This document shows positions 53,280 through 60,790 of a stretch of DNA of 64,000 nucleotides, piece after piece (the stretch's first letter is position 1; each line of letters starts with the position of its first letter). Source of the DNA: Hymenobacter telluris (GTDB lineage Bacteria; Bacteroidota; Bacteroidia; Cytophagales; Hymenobacteraceae); the NCBI RefSeq assembly GCF_017313265.1, contig NZ_JAFLQZ010000007.1, positions 124,001 through 188,000 of the forward strand. The letters are read 5' to 3'. The translations under genes and the position numbers were made by a program. Below the pieces are notes generated by a model, which searched no databases, was not told the DNA's origin, and saw only the letters and a program-made list of their open reading frames with translations.

Positions 53280-54149
53280 TTACGCAGTGGCCCGGAACAC
53301 TTCGGCAGTCAGGCCGGTGTGCTTGCGGAAGTAGCGGCTGAAGTAAGAGGCGTCCTCGAAGCCCAGGGTATCGGCTATTTGGGCCACGGTGGCATCGGTG
53401 TGGCGGAGCAGGCGGCGCGCTTCCATCATCACCCGTTCCTGAATGAAGCTGCTGGCGGTTTTGCCTAGCTGGCGGCGACACAACGCGTTGAGGTGGTTGG
53501 GCGACACGTGCAACTGGTCGGCGTAGTACTGTACTTCGCGGTGCACCCGAAACTGCTGGTTGATGCTGGCCCCAAACTCGCGGAGCACTTGCTGGGCGTG
53601 GCGGGGTTCGTCGGGGGCCGGAGCGGGGGCAGTTGGAAAGTGCCGGGCGGCCAGCTCCAAACACAAATGCAGATACGACCGAAACACCTCGTCTTGCTGC
53701 GGGGCGGGCGTCACGTGCTCCATCCACATGCGCTCCATCAGAAACTGAATTTCCGTTTCGTTCGGCGGCAGGTACAGCACCGGCGGGTGAGCGTGTTGGA
53801 AGAACGGGTACTCGAACAGCCGGTTGCCGGGGTAGCGCAACAGGTAGAAATCCGGCTCGAATAGTACCACGTAGCCCTCGGCATCGGCCGAAAGCTGCCA
53901 GTGGTGCACCTGGCCGGGCGTCATAAAGAACAGGCTGCCGGGTTGCAAGTTGTAGCTCACCAAATCGATGGTGTGGGTGCCGTAGCCCTGCGTGACGTAG
54001 AGCAGCAGATAGAAATTGTGCGCGTGCGGCTGGCTGATTCCCGGAAAATTGGCTACGTGCCGCGCCAACTGCTCTACATACCACTGCCGGCGCGCCGGCC
54101 CCTGCGGAAACGACTCGAGCGTGAATACCGGCAGGGCAGGGGGCTTCAT
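53280..54149 (-). CDS. AraC family transcriptional regulator
   Basis: 289 residues from ATG 54149. The N-terminal cupin domain (about 20-150) contains PHAHNFYLLLYVTQGYGTH and LQPGSLFFMTPGQVHHWQL, the usual sugar/arabinose-binding type barrel. The C-terminal DNA-binding domain has LHVSPNHLNALCRRQLGK (first HTH) and VAQIADTLGFEDASYFSRYFRKHTG in outline (second HTH). Inducer and targets unknown; no catabolic genes adjoin it directly, though the amylase genes are about 1 kb away on the same strand. Confidence 0.93.
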   Translation of the reverse strand: MKPPALPVFTLESFPQGPARRQWYVEQLARHVANFPGISQPHAHNFYLLLYVTQGYGTHTIDLVSYNLQPGSLFFMTPGQVHHWQLSADAEGYVVLFEPDFYLLRYPGNRLFEYPFFQHAHPPVLYLPPNETEIQFLMERMWMEHVTPAPQQDEVFRSYLHLCLELAARHFPTAPAPAPDEPRHAQQVLREFGASINQQFRVHREVQYYADQLHVSPNHLNALCRRQLGKTASSFIQERVMMEARRLLRHTDATVAQIADTLGFEDASYFSRYFRKHTGLTAEVFRATA

Positions 54150-54270
54150 AAGCAACAAGGGTTGAGCTGTTTATAGTTAGTATGTATGGCCGGTATACAG
54201 GTTGTGCCAAACCACAGCCAAAAGGCCGTCCTTCCTTGGCAAGCTCGGAACGACTTTTCAGGCTACGCTC

Positions 54271-54729
54271 CTACTCACCGAAATTACGCAGCCGCTTTTT
54301 GCTGAGCTCGTAGCTCACGATGGCCGGAATATAAAACGTGACGTCGGCTAGAAACTTGGCCGCCAGCACGCCCCCGGTAAAGTTGCCCAACCAACGCGGC
54401 AGGTAATACAGCAGTGCCGGCCGAATCAGGAAGCTGTCCAGCACCTCAGCCAGCCCAAACTCCACCACCAAGGCTCGTACGTTGCGCCCGAACGTGCGGC
54501 GCGTGTAGGGCTGGTGTTGCGCGCGGCACTGCCGGCGGGCCAGTTGCACATCCTGCGCCAGCAGCCACCCAAAGTAGGCCACGTTGCCGGCCCAAGTGCC
54601 CGCCAGTGCGGCACTTAGCGGGCTGTGCGTGCTCTGCAAGCCCACCCAGGCCCCCGCCAGCGTAGCCACCACCGACAGTAGCTCGGCGGGCAAGTAGCGC
54701 CGCAGCCACTCCCGGATTTTCTGTTTCAT
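54271..54729 (-). CDS. integral membrane protein of unknown function
   Basis: 152 residues from ATG 54729 (MKQKIREWLRRYLP); the frame extends to 54870 without plausible coding sequence. About four hydrophobic segments: LSVVATLAGAWVGLQ, ALAGTWAGNVAYFGWLLAQ, LLYYLPRWLGNFTGGVLAA and ADVTFYIPAIVSYEL. The glycine-rich pattern GNFTGGVLAAKFLADVTFY recalls GtrA-like or small flippase-like proteins but is not sufficient to assign it. Upstream lies a 12-bp GC-rich hairpin (54836-54885). Confidence 0.65.
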   Translation of the reverse strand: MKQKIREWLRRYLPAELLSVVATLAGAWVGLQSTHSPLSAALAGTWAGNVAYFGWLLAQDVQLARRQCRAQHQPYTRRTFGRNVRALVVEFGLAEVLDSFLIRPALLYYLPRWLGNFTGGVLAAKFLADVTFYIPAIVSYELSKKRLRNFGE

Positions 54730-55030
54730 GGTACCTGGGTTTCTGGGAATAGAGCAACCGCACGCTACCCTACTATTTTTTTGGCCACTCCTTTTCAAGT
54801 AGTTCTGCGCAGGTGTAAGCTGCTGGGTTTTCGTCGGCTGGCCGCTCCCCGGAAGCACCACCTGGGCCACGACGAGCGGCCAGCCCGCTAAAAGCCCGCA
54901 GCCCGCACCCCAAAGCTAGGACCAGTAAAATTTAGTAGGGCAGAGTGGAGAAACCGCTATTTTACTGGTTGGAAAGTTGAGCTAGCCGCCCCAAACCAAT
55001 GGCCGCCGTATTGCAAGCCGCCCGCAACTT
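54730..55030. other. 301-base divergent intergenic region
   Basis: Separates the membrane protein and the membrane-bound AraC gene. Contains a 12-bp inverted repeat (GGCTGGCCGCTC at 54836-54847 with 54874-54885) and no ORF with support. No exact -7 match was noticed. Confidence 0.4.
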
Positions 55031-56269
55031 ATGCAGATTCCGCTTACGCCCCTGGTCGTTGTTCTGTTTGCGGTAATAGCCCAAGCCGTGTTTGCGGCGG
55101 GGCTACTGTGGCTGGCCCGCGCCAACCAGTTGCCCAACCGATTCCTGGCGCTGCTTATGCTGGCCATTGCACTGTGGCTGCTCGATGGATTCTTCCGGGT
55201 AGCCAGCATTTACGCCCAAGACCCCAACTGGTATTTCGCGCCCATCTACTACTCGTTGGCGTTCGGACCGTTGCTGTATTTCTACGTCCGTAGCCTCGTC
55301 AACCACGATTTTCGGTGGCGGCCGCGGTACTGGTGGCACTTTGCGCCGGTGCTGGTGCAGGCCGCCTTGTATGCGTGGTTGCGCGGCCAGGATTACGAGG
55401 CCCGCAACTGGTTCTGGCAACACGTGCACCGGCCTTACACCTACCGCCTGGAGTTCATCGGTACCTGGATATCCCTCACGGCGTACCTGGTTTTGAGCTT
55501 GCGGCTCCTGCGAGAGTACCGCCGCTGGCTGCTCAACAACTTCTCGGAAGTGTCGCAGCTGCGGCTGCTGTGGCTGCGCACCTTGCTGGTGTTGGTGGGC
55601 GTGGTAAGCGCGCAATGGTTGCTGGAGCTGGTGCTGCGCGAGTTTTTTCAGCTCTATTACCGCTTCGATTACTCAACGGAGCTGCTGGGCGTGGTGGTGT
55701 TTCTGATTGGGGTGGTAGGGCTGCGGCAAGCCGACATGCAGGCCGTGCGCTTCGAGCCCGAAGAAGTTGCTCCGTCCGTTGCGTCGGCTGCGCCCATAGT
55801 TGTGCCTACGCGCGCAGCTACCGAGCCCCCATCCAGTATAGCAGTGCCTTTTCCGGAAGTGTACGCCACCGAGGAGCTGCCTGCCGCACCACCCGCGCAC
55901 GAAGTGACGCCCCCGCCCGCTACCCCCGCCGTAGACCCACTTGTGGTAGAGCGGATTCGGCGGGCACTGCAAGACGAGCGGCTGTACCTGAACCCCACGC
56001 TCACGCTGGCCGAACTGTCGGCGCACACGGGTTTGGCGCCGCGTCTGATTTCGTTTACCGTCAACAATGGCTTCGGGCAGAGCTTCAACGATTTGGTGAA
56101 CGGCTACCGGGTAACGGAAGTGAAGCGCCGCCTCGCCACCCCCGACGCCCAGCGCCTGACCTTGCTCGGCATTGCTTTCGAAAGCGGCTTCAACTCCAAA
56201 ACCACTTTCAACCGCATCTTCAAACAGTTCACCGGCGTTGCCCCGCGGGACTTTAAAGTAACGGAGTAG
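55031..56269 (+). CDS. membrane-bound AraC family regulator
   Basis: 412 residues. The N-terminal half holds about seven transmembrane helices (about 5-235), like the 7TM sensory regulators of Bacteroidota. A Pro/Ala-rich flexible linker (about 250-305) follows, then a C-terminal AraC DNA-binding domain (about 310-410) with LTLAELSAHTGLAPRLISF and LGIAFESGFNSKTTFNRIFKQFTG in outline. It would sense a membrane or extracellular cue and bind DNA while anchored. Targets unknown; the two downstream exported-protein genes are candidates. The last four codons lie inside repeat H. Confidence 0.92.
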   Translation: MQIPLTPLVVVLFAVIAQAVFAAGLLWLARANQLPNRFLALLMLAIALWLLDGFFRVASIYAQDPNWYFAPIYYSLAFGPLLYFYVRSLVNHDFRWRPRYWWHFAPVLVQAALYAWLRGQDYEARNWFWQHVHRPYTYRLEFIGTWISLTAYLVLSLRLLREYRRWLLNNFSEVSQLRLLWLRTLLVLVGVVSAQWLLELVLREFFQLYYRFDYSTELLGVVVFLIGVVGLRQADMQAVRFEPEEVAPSVASAAPIVVPTRAATEPPSSIAVPFPEVYATEELPAAPPAHEVTPPPATPAVDPLVVERIRRALQDERLYLNPTLTLAELSAHTGLAPRLISFTVNNGFGQSFNDLVNGYRVTEVKRRLATPDAQRLTLLGIAFESGFNSKTTFNRIFKQFTGVAPRDFKVTE

Positions 56270-56346
56270 CAGAGTAACTGAGTAATCTGTTGCCGCATCG
56301 AGCAACCCGGAACGATTACTCAGTTACTCCGCTACTCCGTTACTCT
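56255..56346. repeat. intergenic inverted repeat H, 8-bp units, overlapping a gene end
   Basis: Arms 56255-56287 and 56314-56346 pair at 31 of 33 positions; the unit is about 8 bases (AGAGTAAC, GGAGTAGC). The left arm contains the last codons and stop of the AraC gene, so the protein C-terminus KVTE is repeat-encoded. Confidence 0.83.
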
Positions 56347-56443
56347 CTGTAAGCCCATATCATGATGTGGGGCGTCCCGATGGTGAATTTGGGGCGTTTG
56401 GGGCGGTTTAGGCGCCCACCTTTGGGCCATACTTCAACCCGGT

Positions 56444-56977
56444 ATGGCCATGAAAACACTCCTGCTAGTTGCCGCCTTGGTGGCGGCCCCCGTTGTTTCG
56501 GTGCGGGCCCAAACTTCTTCCGTTGCTCCTGCTGCCTGGCCCGACCACAGCCGGGTGCTGCCCGACAAGCTGCGGCAGGTGCCCGTGGGCATCACGCTGT
56601 GGCACACGCCCAACCCCATATATCCGGAGCCCAACCCCCAGCAGCCGGGTGGCTACGTGTGGAAGCACAGTACCATGGTGCGCTCAGAAGTGGGCGAATT
56701 GGAGGTAGTGGAATGTGGCAGCTTCATCTGGTACAGCGCCGAAGGCTGGAAGGCCAACCTGCGCGAGACGCCCGCCGAATTTGCGGAGCTCTTCAACTGC
56801 CCCGGCGCCCAGCTCCGCGCCGGCCAGACCTACACGTTCCAGAAAAACTACCGCTACGCCGACAACGCCCAAAGCCTCTACGGCGGCGACGCCCTCTGGT
56901 ATATTCTGGCCAAAGACAAAACCGGCAAGCTCTACAAGGGCATAGGCCTGATTGAAACCGAAGCCAAAGTGAAATAA
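56444..56977 (+). CDS. exported protein of unknown function
   Basis: 177 residues with a signal peptide (MKTLLLVAALVAAPVVSVRAQ; the first ATG is two codons earlier, the second at 56450). The mature part is soluble, aromatic and Pro-rich: ITLWHTPNPIYPEPNPQQ, then VGELEVVECGSFIWYSAEGW, ending KLYKGIGLIETEAKVK. No family recognised. It lies 157 bases before the YceI gene on the same strand, separated by repeat I, and may be co-regulated with it. Confidence 0.7.
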   Translation: MAMKTLLLVAALVAAPVVSVRAQTSSVAPAAWPDHSRVLPDKLRQVPVGITLWHTPNPIYPEPNPQQPGGYVWKHSTMVRSEVGELEVVECGSFIWYSAEGWKANLRETPAEFAELFNCPGAQLRAGQTYTFQKNYRYADNAQSLYGGDALWYILAKDKTGKLYKGIGLIETEAKVK

Positions 56978-56986
56978 AGCATCATC

Positions 56987-57128
56987 GGGGGAATGGGGGA
57001 ATGGGTGAATGGGTGAGTGGATGATTGGATGATTGGATGGTAAAACATGCCAGCCTCAATGCCGCCCACTGCTCACCTGTCCCAATACCCAATCATCCAT
57101 TCACCCACTCATCCATTCACCCAATCAT
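56987..57128. repeat. intergenic inverted repeat I, 8-bp units
   Basis: The left arm 56987-57040 is about seven octamers such as GGGTGAAT and GGATGATT; the right arm 57081-57128 is the complementary series. The loop of about 40 bases is GC-rich. Multiple pairing registers are possible. It ends 7 bases before the YceI ATG. Confidence 0.85.
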
Positions 57129-57134
57129 AAACCC

Positions 57135-57692
57135 ATGAAAACCATCCTCGCCTTCCTGCTACTCCTGACGATGGCCGCTGCCCAGTCCGCTGCTCCTACC
57201 TACCAAGCCACGGCCGCCACCAGCCGCCTCACCTGGACCGGCCACGCCGAAACCGGCACCTGGGCCCCTACGGGCACCGTGCAGCTCCTTCGCGGCACCC
57301 TCAGCTACGACGGCCGTACCCTGCGCAACGGCCGCTTCGAGTTCGATATGCACACCATTCAGCACGACGATGCCAAGCTCACTGAGCACCTGCGGGGCGA
57401 AGATTTCTTTGATGCCAAAAAGTATCCCACCGCCGTTTTCGTGCTGCGGGAGGTGCGTGGCGGTACGGCTACCGGCCAGCTCACGCTCAAGGGCATCACC
57501 AAACCGGTGCAGTTCCCCGTTGTGCTAGAGCAACTGCCCGATAGCCGGCTACGGGTGAAAGGCACTGCCACCATCGACCGTACCCAGTTTGGGGTGAACT
57601 ACAACTCCAGCAGCTTCTTCCAGAATCTCGGTTCCTACGCTATCCGCAACGACTTTCAGCTAGCTTTTTCTCTGGAAGTGGCGAAATTATGA
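57135..57692 (+). CDS. YceI family protein
   Basis: 185 residues from ATG 57135 with a signal peptide (ILAFLLLLTMAAAQSAA). The YceI lipocalin-like beta-barrel, which in characterised members binds polyisoprenoids such as quinone side chains, shows SRLTWTGHAETGTWAPTG, LRGEDFFDAKKYPTAVFVL (the FFD..KYP signature at about 97-105), GQLTLKGITKPVQFPV and TIDRTQFGVNY. Periplasmic. The upstream ORF extension to 57033 runs through repeat I and is rejected. Confidence 0.92.
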   Translation: MKTILAFLLLLTMAAAQSAAPTYQATAATSRLTWTGHAETGTWAPTGTVQLLRGTLSYDGRTLRNGRFEFDMHTIQHDDAKLTEHLRGEDFFDAKKYPTAVFVLREVRGGTATGQLTLKGITKPVQFPVVLEQLPDSRLRVKGTATIDRTQFGVNYNSSSFFQNLGSYAIRNDFQLAFSLEVAKL

Positions 57693-57849
57693 ATAGGTGG
57701 TCTTGCCAGTCTGGGCTGCGTAAGTGGCGTAGATGTGTATTGCGCGTATAAGGCTGGCTGCTGGTGCCGGTGCCAGCCCTGGCAACGCCAGCCGGCTAGC
57801 TGGCGTACAGTCGGGTAGCTTTTCCGTTGTTTCCCAAACTTCCTTTCCC

Positions 57850-58191
57850 ATGAATCACAACGAGCATATCGAAGAAACCATCCGCAACATCTACCACGCT
57901 TTCGAGCACCCCGGCACGCATCCCCTCGACTCGGGCCTCACGGCCATCGACGGCTGGATTACGTCGCTCGACGGCATTGGGGGCTCAGCACTAGCGGGGG
58001 TACAAAGCGAACTGCGCACCCTACGCGGCCACATCGAGCGGGGCGACCGGCCAGCCATTGCCGCTTCGTTGCAGCAGCTCGGGCAGGAAACTTCGGTTAT
58101 TGCCCACGATCTGCGCGGCGGCGACGGGGACCATCTGCGCCACTTAGGCCAAGCTCTGATAGTAGCTTCCGGTAATCTGAAGGTATCGTAG
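57850..58191 (+). CDS. small helical protein, paralogue 1 of a pair
   Basis: 113 residues from ATG 57850 (MNHNEHIEETIRN). No signal peptide, no Cys. Almost entirely helical with the pattern LDSGLTAIDGWITSLDGIGGSALAGVQSELRTL in outline, followed by IERGDRPAIAASLQQLGQET and LRHLGQALIVASGNL. It matches the protein at 58435-58767 position by position (WI..L.G.G...L..V/I..EL..L...I..GD...I..SLQ.LG..T). Family and function unknown. Ended by the terminator at 58240. Confidence 0.65.
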   Translation: MNHNEHIEETIRNIYHAFEHPGTHPLDSGLTAIDGWITSLDGIGGSALAGVQSELRTLRGHIERGDRPAIAASLQQLGQETSVIAHDLRGGDGDHLRHLGQALIVASGNLKVS

Positions 58192-58239
58192 GTAGGATGT
58201 TATTTTTCTGCTACTAAATAAGTAGTGTATAAGATTTGG

Positions 58240-58278
58240 GCTGGCTGGCTTCCGTGTGGGGGCCAGCCAGCTCTTTTT
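58240..58278 (+). terminator. terminator of small helical protein gene 1
   Basis: Perfect 10-bp stem (58240-58249 with 58262-58271), 12-base loop, followed by TCTTTTT. Confidence 0.82.
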
Positions 58279-58434
58279 CAGACCCACTACGGCGCAACCA
58301 AGGCAGTTATTTGTCACACCCGCGCGTAGGCAATATGTTTTCAAATAGCTTGTTTAAATAATTGATAATCAACATTAACGAGGTGGCAGAGTAGTAGTGA
58401 TAGTCTTTTCTTTCCAACCAAATCCCTCAATACT

Positions 58435-58767
58435 ATGTCAGCTTCATCTACCAGCCAACTCGACGCTACCATCCAAGCCCTCAGCGGCGGCCTTAGCGGT
58501 GCTGCTCCTGCGGCCAGCGGCAACATTACCAGCTGGATTTCTACGCTGAACGGTGCCGGTAGCCCGGCCCTTAGCGCCATTGCTTCCGAACTGGAAAACC
58601 TGCAAACCGCCATCAGCAGCGGCGACGGTTCCCAAATCAGCCAGTCGTTGCAAACGCTGGGTGAGCATACCACCAAAGCCGCCGCTAGCGCCACCCCCGA
58701 TGCCAGCGCTAAGCTGGAGCAGCTCGGCCAAACGCTTAGTTCGGCTGCCACCTCGCTGAAAGGCTAA
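58435..58767 (+). CDS. small helical protein, paralogue 2 of a pair
   Basis: 110 residues, Ser/Ala-rich, all helical, no signal: LSGAAPAASGNITSWISTL, GSPALSAIASELENLQTAISSG, SQISQSLQTLGEHTTKAAAS, LEQLGQTLSSAATSL. It is a clear paralogue of the preceding gene but with low-complexity Ser/Ala composition. The leader region before it (58279-58434) is AT-rich. Its own hairpin terminator follows 20 bases after the stop. Role unknown; such abundant small helical proteins can be stress-related, but this is only a guess. Confidence 0.68.
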   Translation: MSASSTSQLDATIQALSGGLSGAAPAASGNITSWISTLNGAGSPALSAIASELENLQTAISSGDGSQISQSLQTLGEHTTKAAASATPDASAKLEQLGQTLSSAATSLKG

Positions 58768-58787
58768 GGAACAGTTTCTGCTTACCG

Positions 58788-58822
58788 AAAAAGGCTCCTC
58801 CAGTTGCTGGAGGAGCCTTTTT
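58788..58822. terminator. bidirectional terminator between paralogue 2 and ggt
   Basis: Perfect 16-bp stem (58788-58803 with 58807-58822) including AAAAA and TTTTT ends, with a 3-base loop. Confidence 0.92.
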
Positions 58823-58841
58823 CAGTGAAACTAGATGTTTG

Positions 58842-60569
58842 CTAGTAGCCCGCTGCTGTATCGTCGCCGCGCGGGTCGGCGCCGCCTTCCAGCTTGCCGT
58901 CGGGCCGCACCCGAATCACATCAACGCGGCCCCAGGCACTGCGCGGGTGCAGCGTGTAGCCTCTGGCCCGGAGCGTGTCCTGCGCGGCGGGTAGCAGGGC
59001 GCCTTCTTCCACCTCAATCTGGTCGGGCAGCCATTGGTGGTGCAGGCGCGGGGCGGCCACGGCCTGCTGGGCGTTCATGCCATAGTCGAAGATGTTGAGA
59101 CTGGCCTGCAACACGCTGGTAATGATGGTGGAACCGCCCGGTGTGCCTACTACCAACGCTAGTTTGCCCTTGCGCGTGAAGATGGTCGGCGTCATAGAAG
59201 ACAACATGCGCTTGCCGGGCGCAATGGCATTGGCGGTGCCGCCTACCAGCCCATAGGCATTCGGCGTACCGGGTTTGCTGCTGAAATCATCCATTTCGTT
59301 ATTCAACAAAAAGCCGGCCCCCGCCACCACCACCTTGCTGCCGTAGGCGCCATTGAGGGTAGTGGTGCAGCTTACTGCGTTGCCAGCGGCATCCACTATA
59401 CTATAATGCGTGGTCTGGTCTGATTCGTAGGCCGGTAGGCCCGCGCCAGCCGTTACCTGGGCGCTGGGCGTAGCCCGGTGGGGGAGGGTAGAAGCCATAC
59501 GCTGCTTGTTGTAGGGCTTGTCGAGCAGTTGCGCTACGGGCACCTTCCCAAAATCCGGGTCGCCGAGGTAGGTGGCCCGGTCGGCGTACACGCGGCGCTG
59601 GGCTTCGGTTATCCAGTGCGTGGCCTGTGGCGAATGCCAGCCCGCCTTACCTAGGTTGTAGGGCTCCAGCATTTGCAACATTTGCAGCAGCGCCACTCCG
59701 CCCGAACTGGGCGGCGGAAACGCCAGCACGTCGTAGCCGCGGTACTGGCCGTGCAGGGGCATGCGCCACCGGGGCTGGTAGCTGGCCAGGTCTTGTTTGG
59801 TGATGATGCCCTTGCCGCGCTGCATTTCCTGCACAATGAAGTCAGCAGTCTGCCCTTGGTAGAAACCCGCCGCGCCCTGGTCCCGGATGCGGCCGAGCGT
59901 GGCGGCTAGCTCGGCATGAACAATCGTTTCACCGGCGCGCCAAGTAGCCGTCTTCAGATAGGCACTGCGCGGATTGAGTTTCGCAAAAGCGTCCTGCTGA
60001 CTGTTCAAGCCAGCTGCTTCCTTTTCCGTCAAGACCAAGCCTTTTGCTGCCAGGTCCACGGCGGGCTGCACCACTAGTTTCCAGGGTAGCTTACCTAGTT
60101 TGCGGTGTAGCTCCTCCATGCCCGCCACGGTGCCCGGCACGCCGGCTGCCAGGTGGCCCAGCGTGCTCAAGTCGGGTATCACGTTGCCCTGCTTATCGAG
60201 GTACATATCCCGTGAGGCCGCGGCGGGGGCCGTTTCGCGGAAATCCAGGGCGCCTTCCGTGCCATCGGGGGCGCGGTACAGCAAAAAGCCCCCGCCCCCG
60301 ATGTTGCCGGCGGCTGGTAAAGCCACTGCCAGCGCAAACTGCACGGCCACGGCTGCGTCGTAGGCGTTGCCGCCTTTCCTAAGAATGTCCACCCCAATAC
60401 GCGTGGCTTCCGGGTGCGCCGATACCACCATGGCACTGCTGGCCACAACGGGTGTGGCGGCTGGTACTGGTGCCGCTAGAGTAGGAGCCGCCGAGGTGCC
60501 GGTGGGTTGGCTGGGGCTACAGGCGTGCAGCAAACCGGCCAGAGAAATCAGGAGAATACGTCGTTGCAC
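58842..60569 (-). CDS. ggt: gamma-glutamyltransferase lipoprotein
   Basis: An exported Ntn-hydrolase that cleaves gamma-glutamyl bonds of glutathione. About 575 residues from GTG 60569, which gives a clean lipoprotein signal (ILLISLAGLLHAC); a GTG at 60614 would add 15. The large-subunit part has NIGGGGFLLYR and LDFRETAPAAASRDMYL. The autocleavage site is YESDQTTHYSIVDAAGN (Thr of TTHYS becomes the nucleophile and the small-subunit N-terminus). Later PGKRMLSSMTPTI and GTPGGSTIITSVLQ complete the substrate site. Monocistronic. Confidence 0.94.
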   Translation of the reverse strand: MQRRILLISLAGLLHACSPSQPTGTSAAPTLAAPVPAATPVVASSAMVVSAHPEATRIGVDILRKGGNAYDAAVAVQFALAVALPAAGNIGGGGFLLYRAPDGTEGALDFRETAPAAASRDMYLDKQGNVIPDLSTLGHLAAGVPGTVAGMEELHRKLGKLPWKLVVQPAVDLAAKGLVLTEKEAAGLNSQQDAFAKLNPRSAYLKTATWRAGETIVHAELAATLGRIRDQGAAGFYQGQTADFIVQEMQRGKGIITKQDLASYQPRWRMPLHGQYRGYDVLAFPPPSSGGVALLQMLQMLEPYNLGKAGWHSPQATHWITEAQRRVYADRATYLGDPDFGKVPVAQLLDKPYNKQRMASTLPHRATPSAQVTAGAGLPAYESDQTTHYSIVDAAGNAVSCTTTLNGAYGSKVVVAGAGFLLNNEMDDFSSKPGTPNAYGLVGGTANAIAPGKRMLSSMTPTIFTRKGKLALVVGTPGGSTIITSVLQASLNIFDYGMNAQQAVAAPRLHHQWLPDQIEVEEGALLPAAQDTLRARGYTLHPRSAWGRVDVIRVRPDGKLEGGADPRGDDTAAGY

Positions 60570-60790
60570 AGGAAGGAAGCCAGCTATAGAAAACGGATAC
60601 AGTAAAATACGCACAAAACAAGTTACCCAGCCGCAGGCTTCCGCTCCGGCGTTCCGGTGGGCTTGATGGACGGCTTTTCACGGAATTTGTTGATCTGATA
60701 CTAGGTATATCTGCGTAGGCTGATGTTCAGCTTGTCTGAACGTTCGTATACGTTGCTATCTTTCCGGCTTACCCCCTCATTCCCGCTCCC

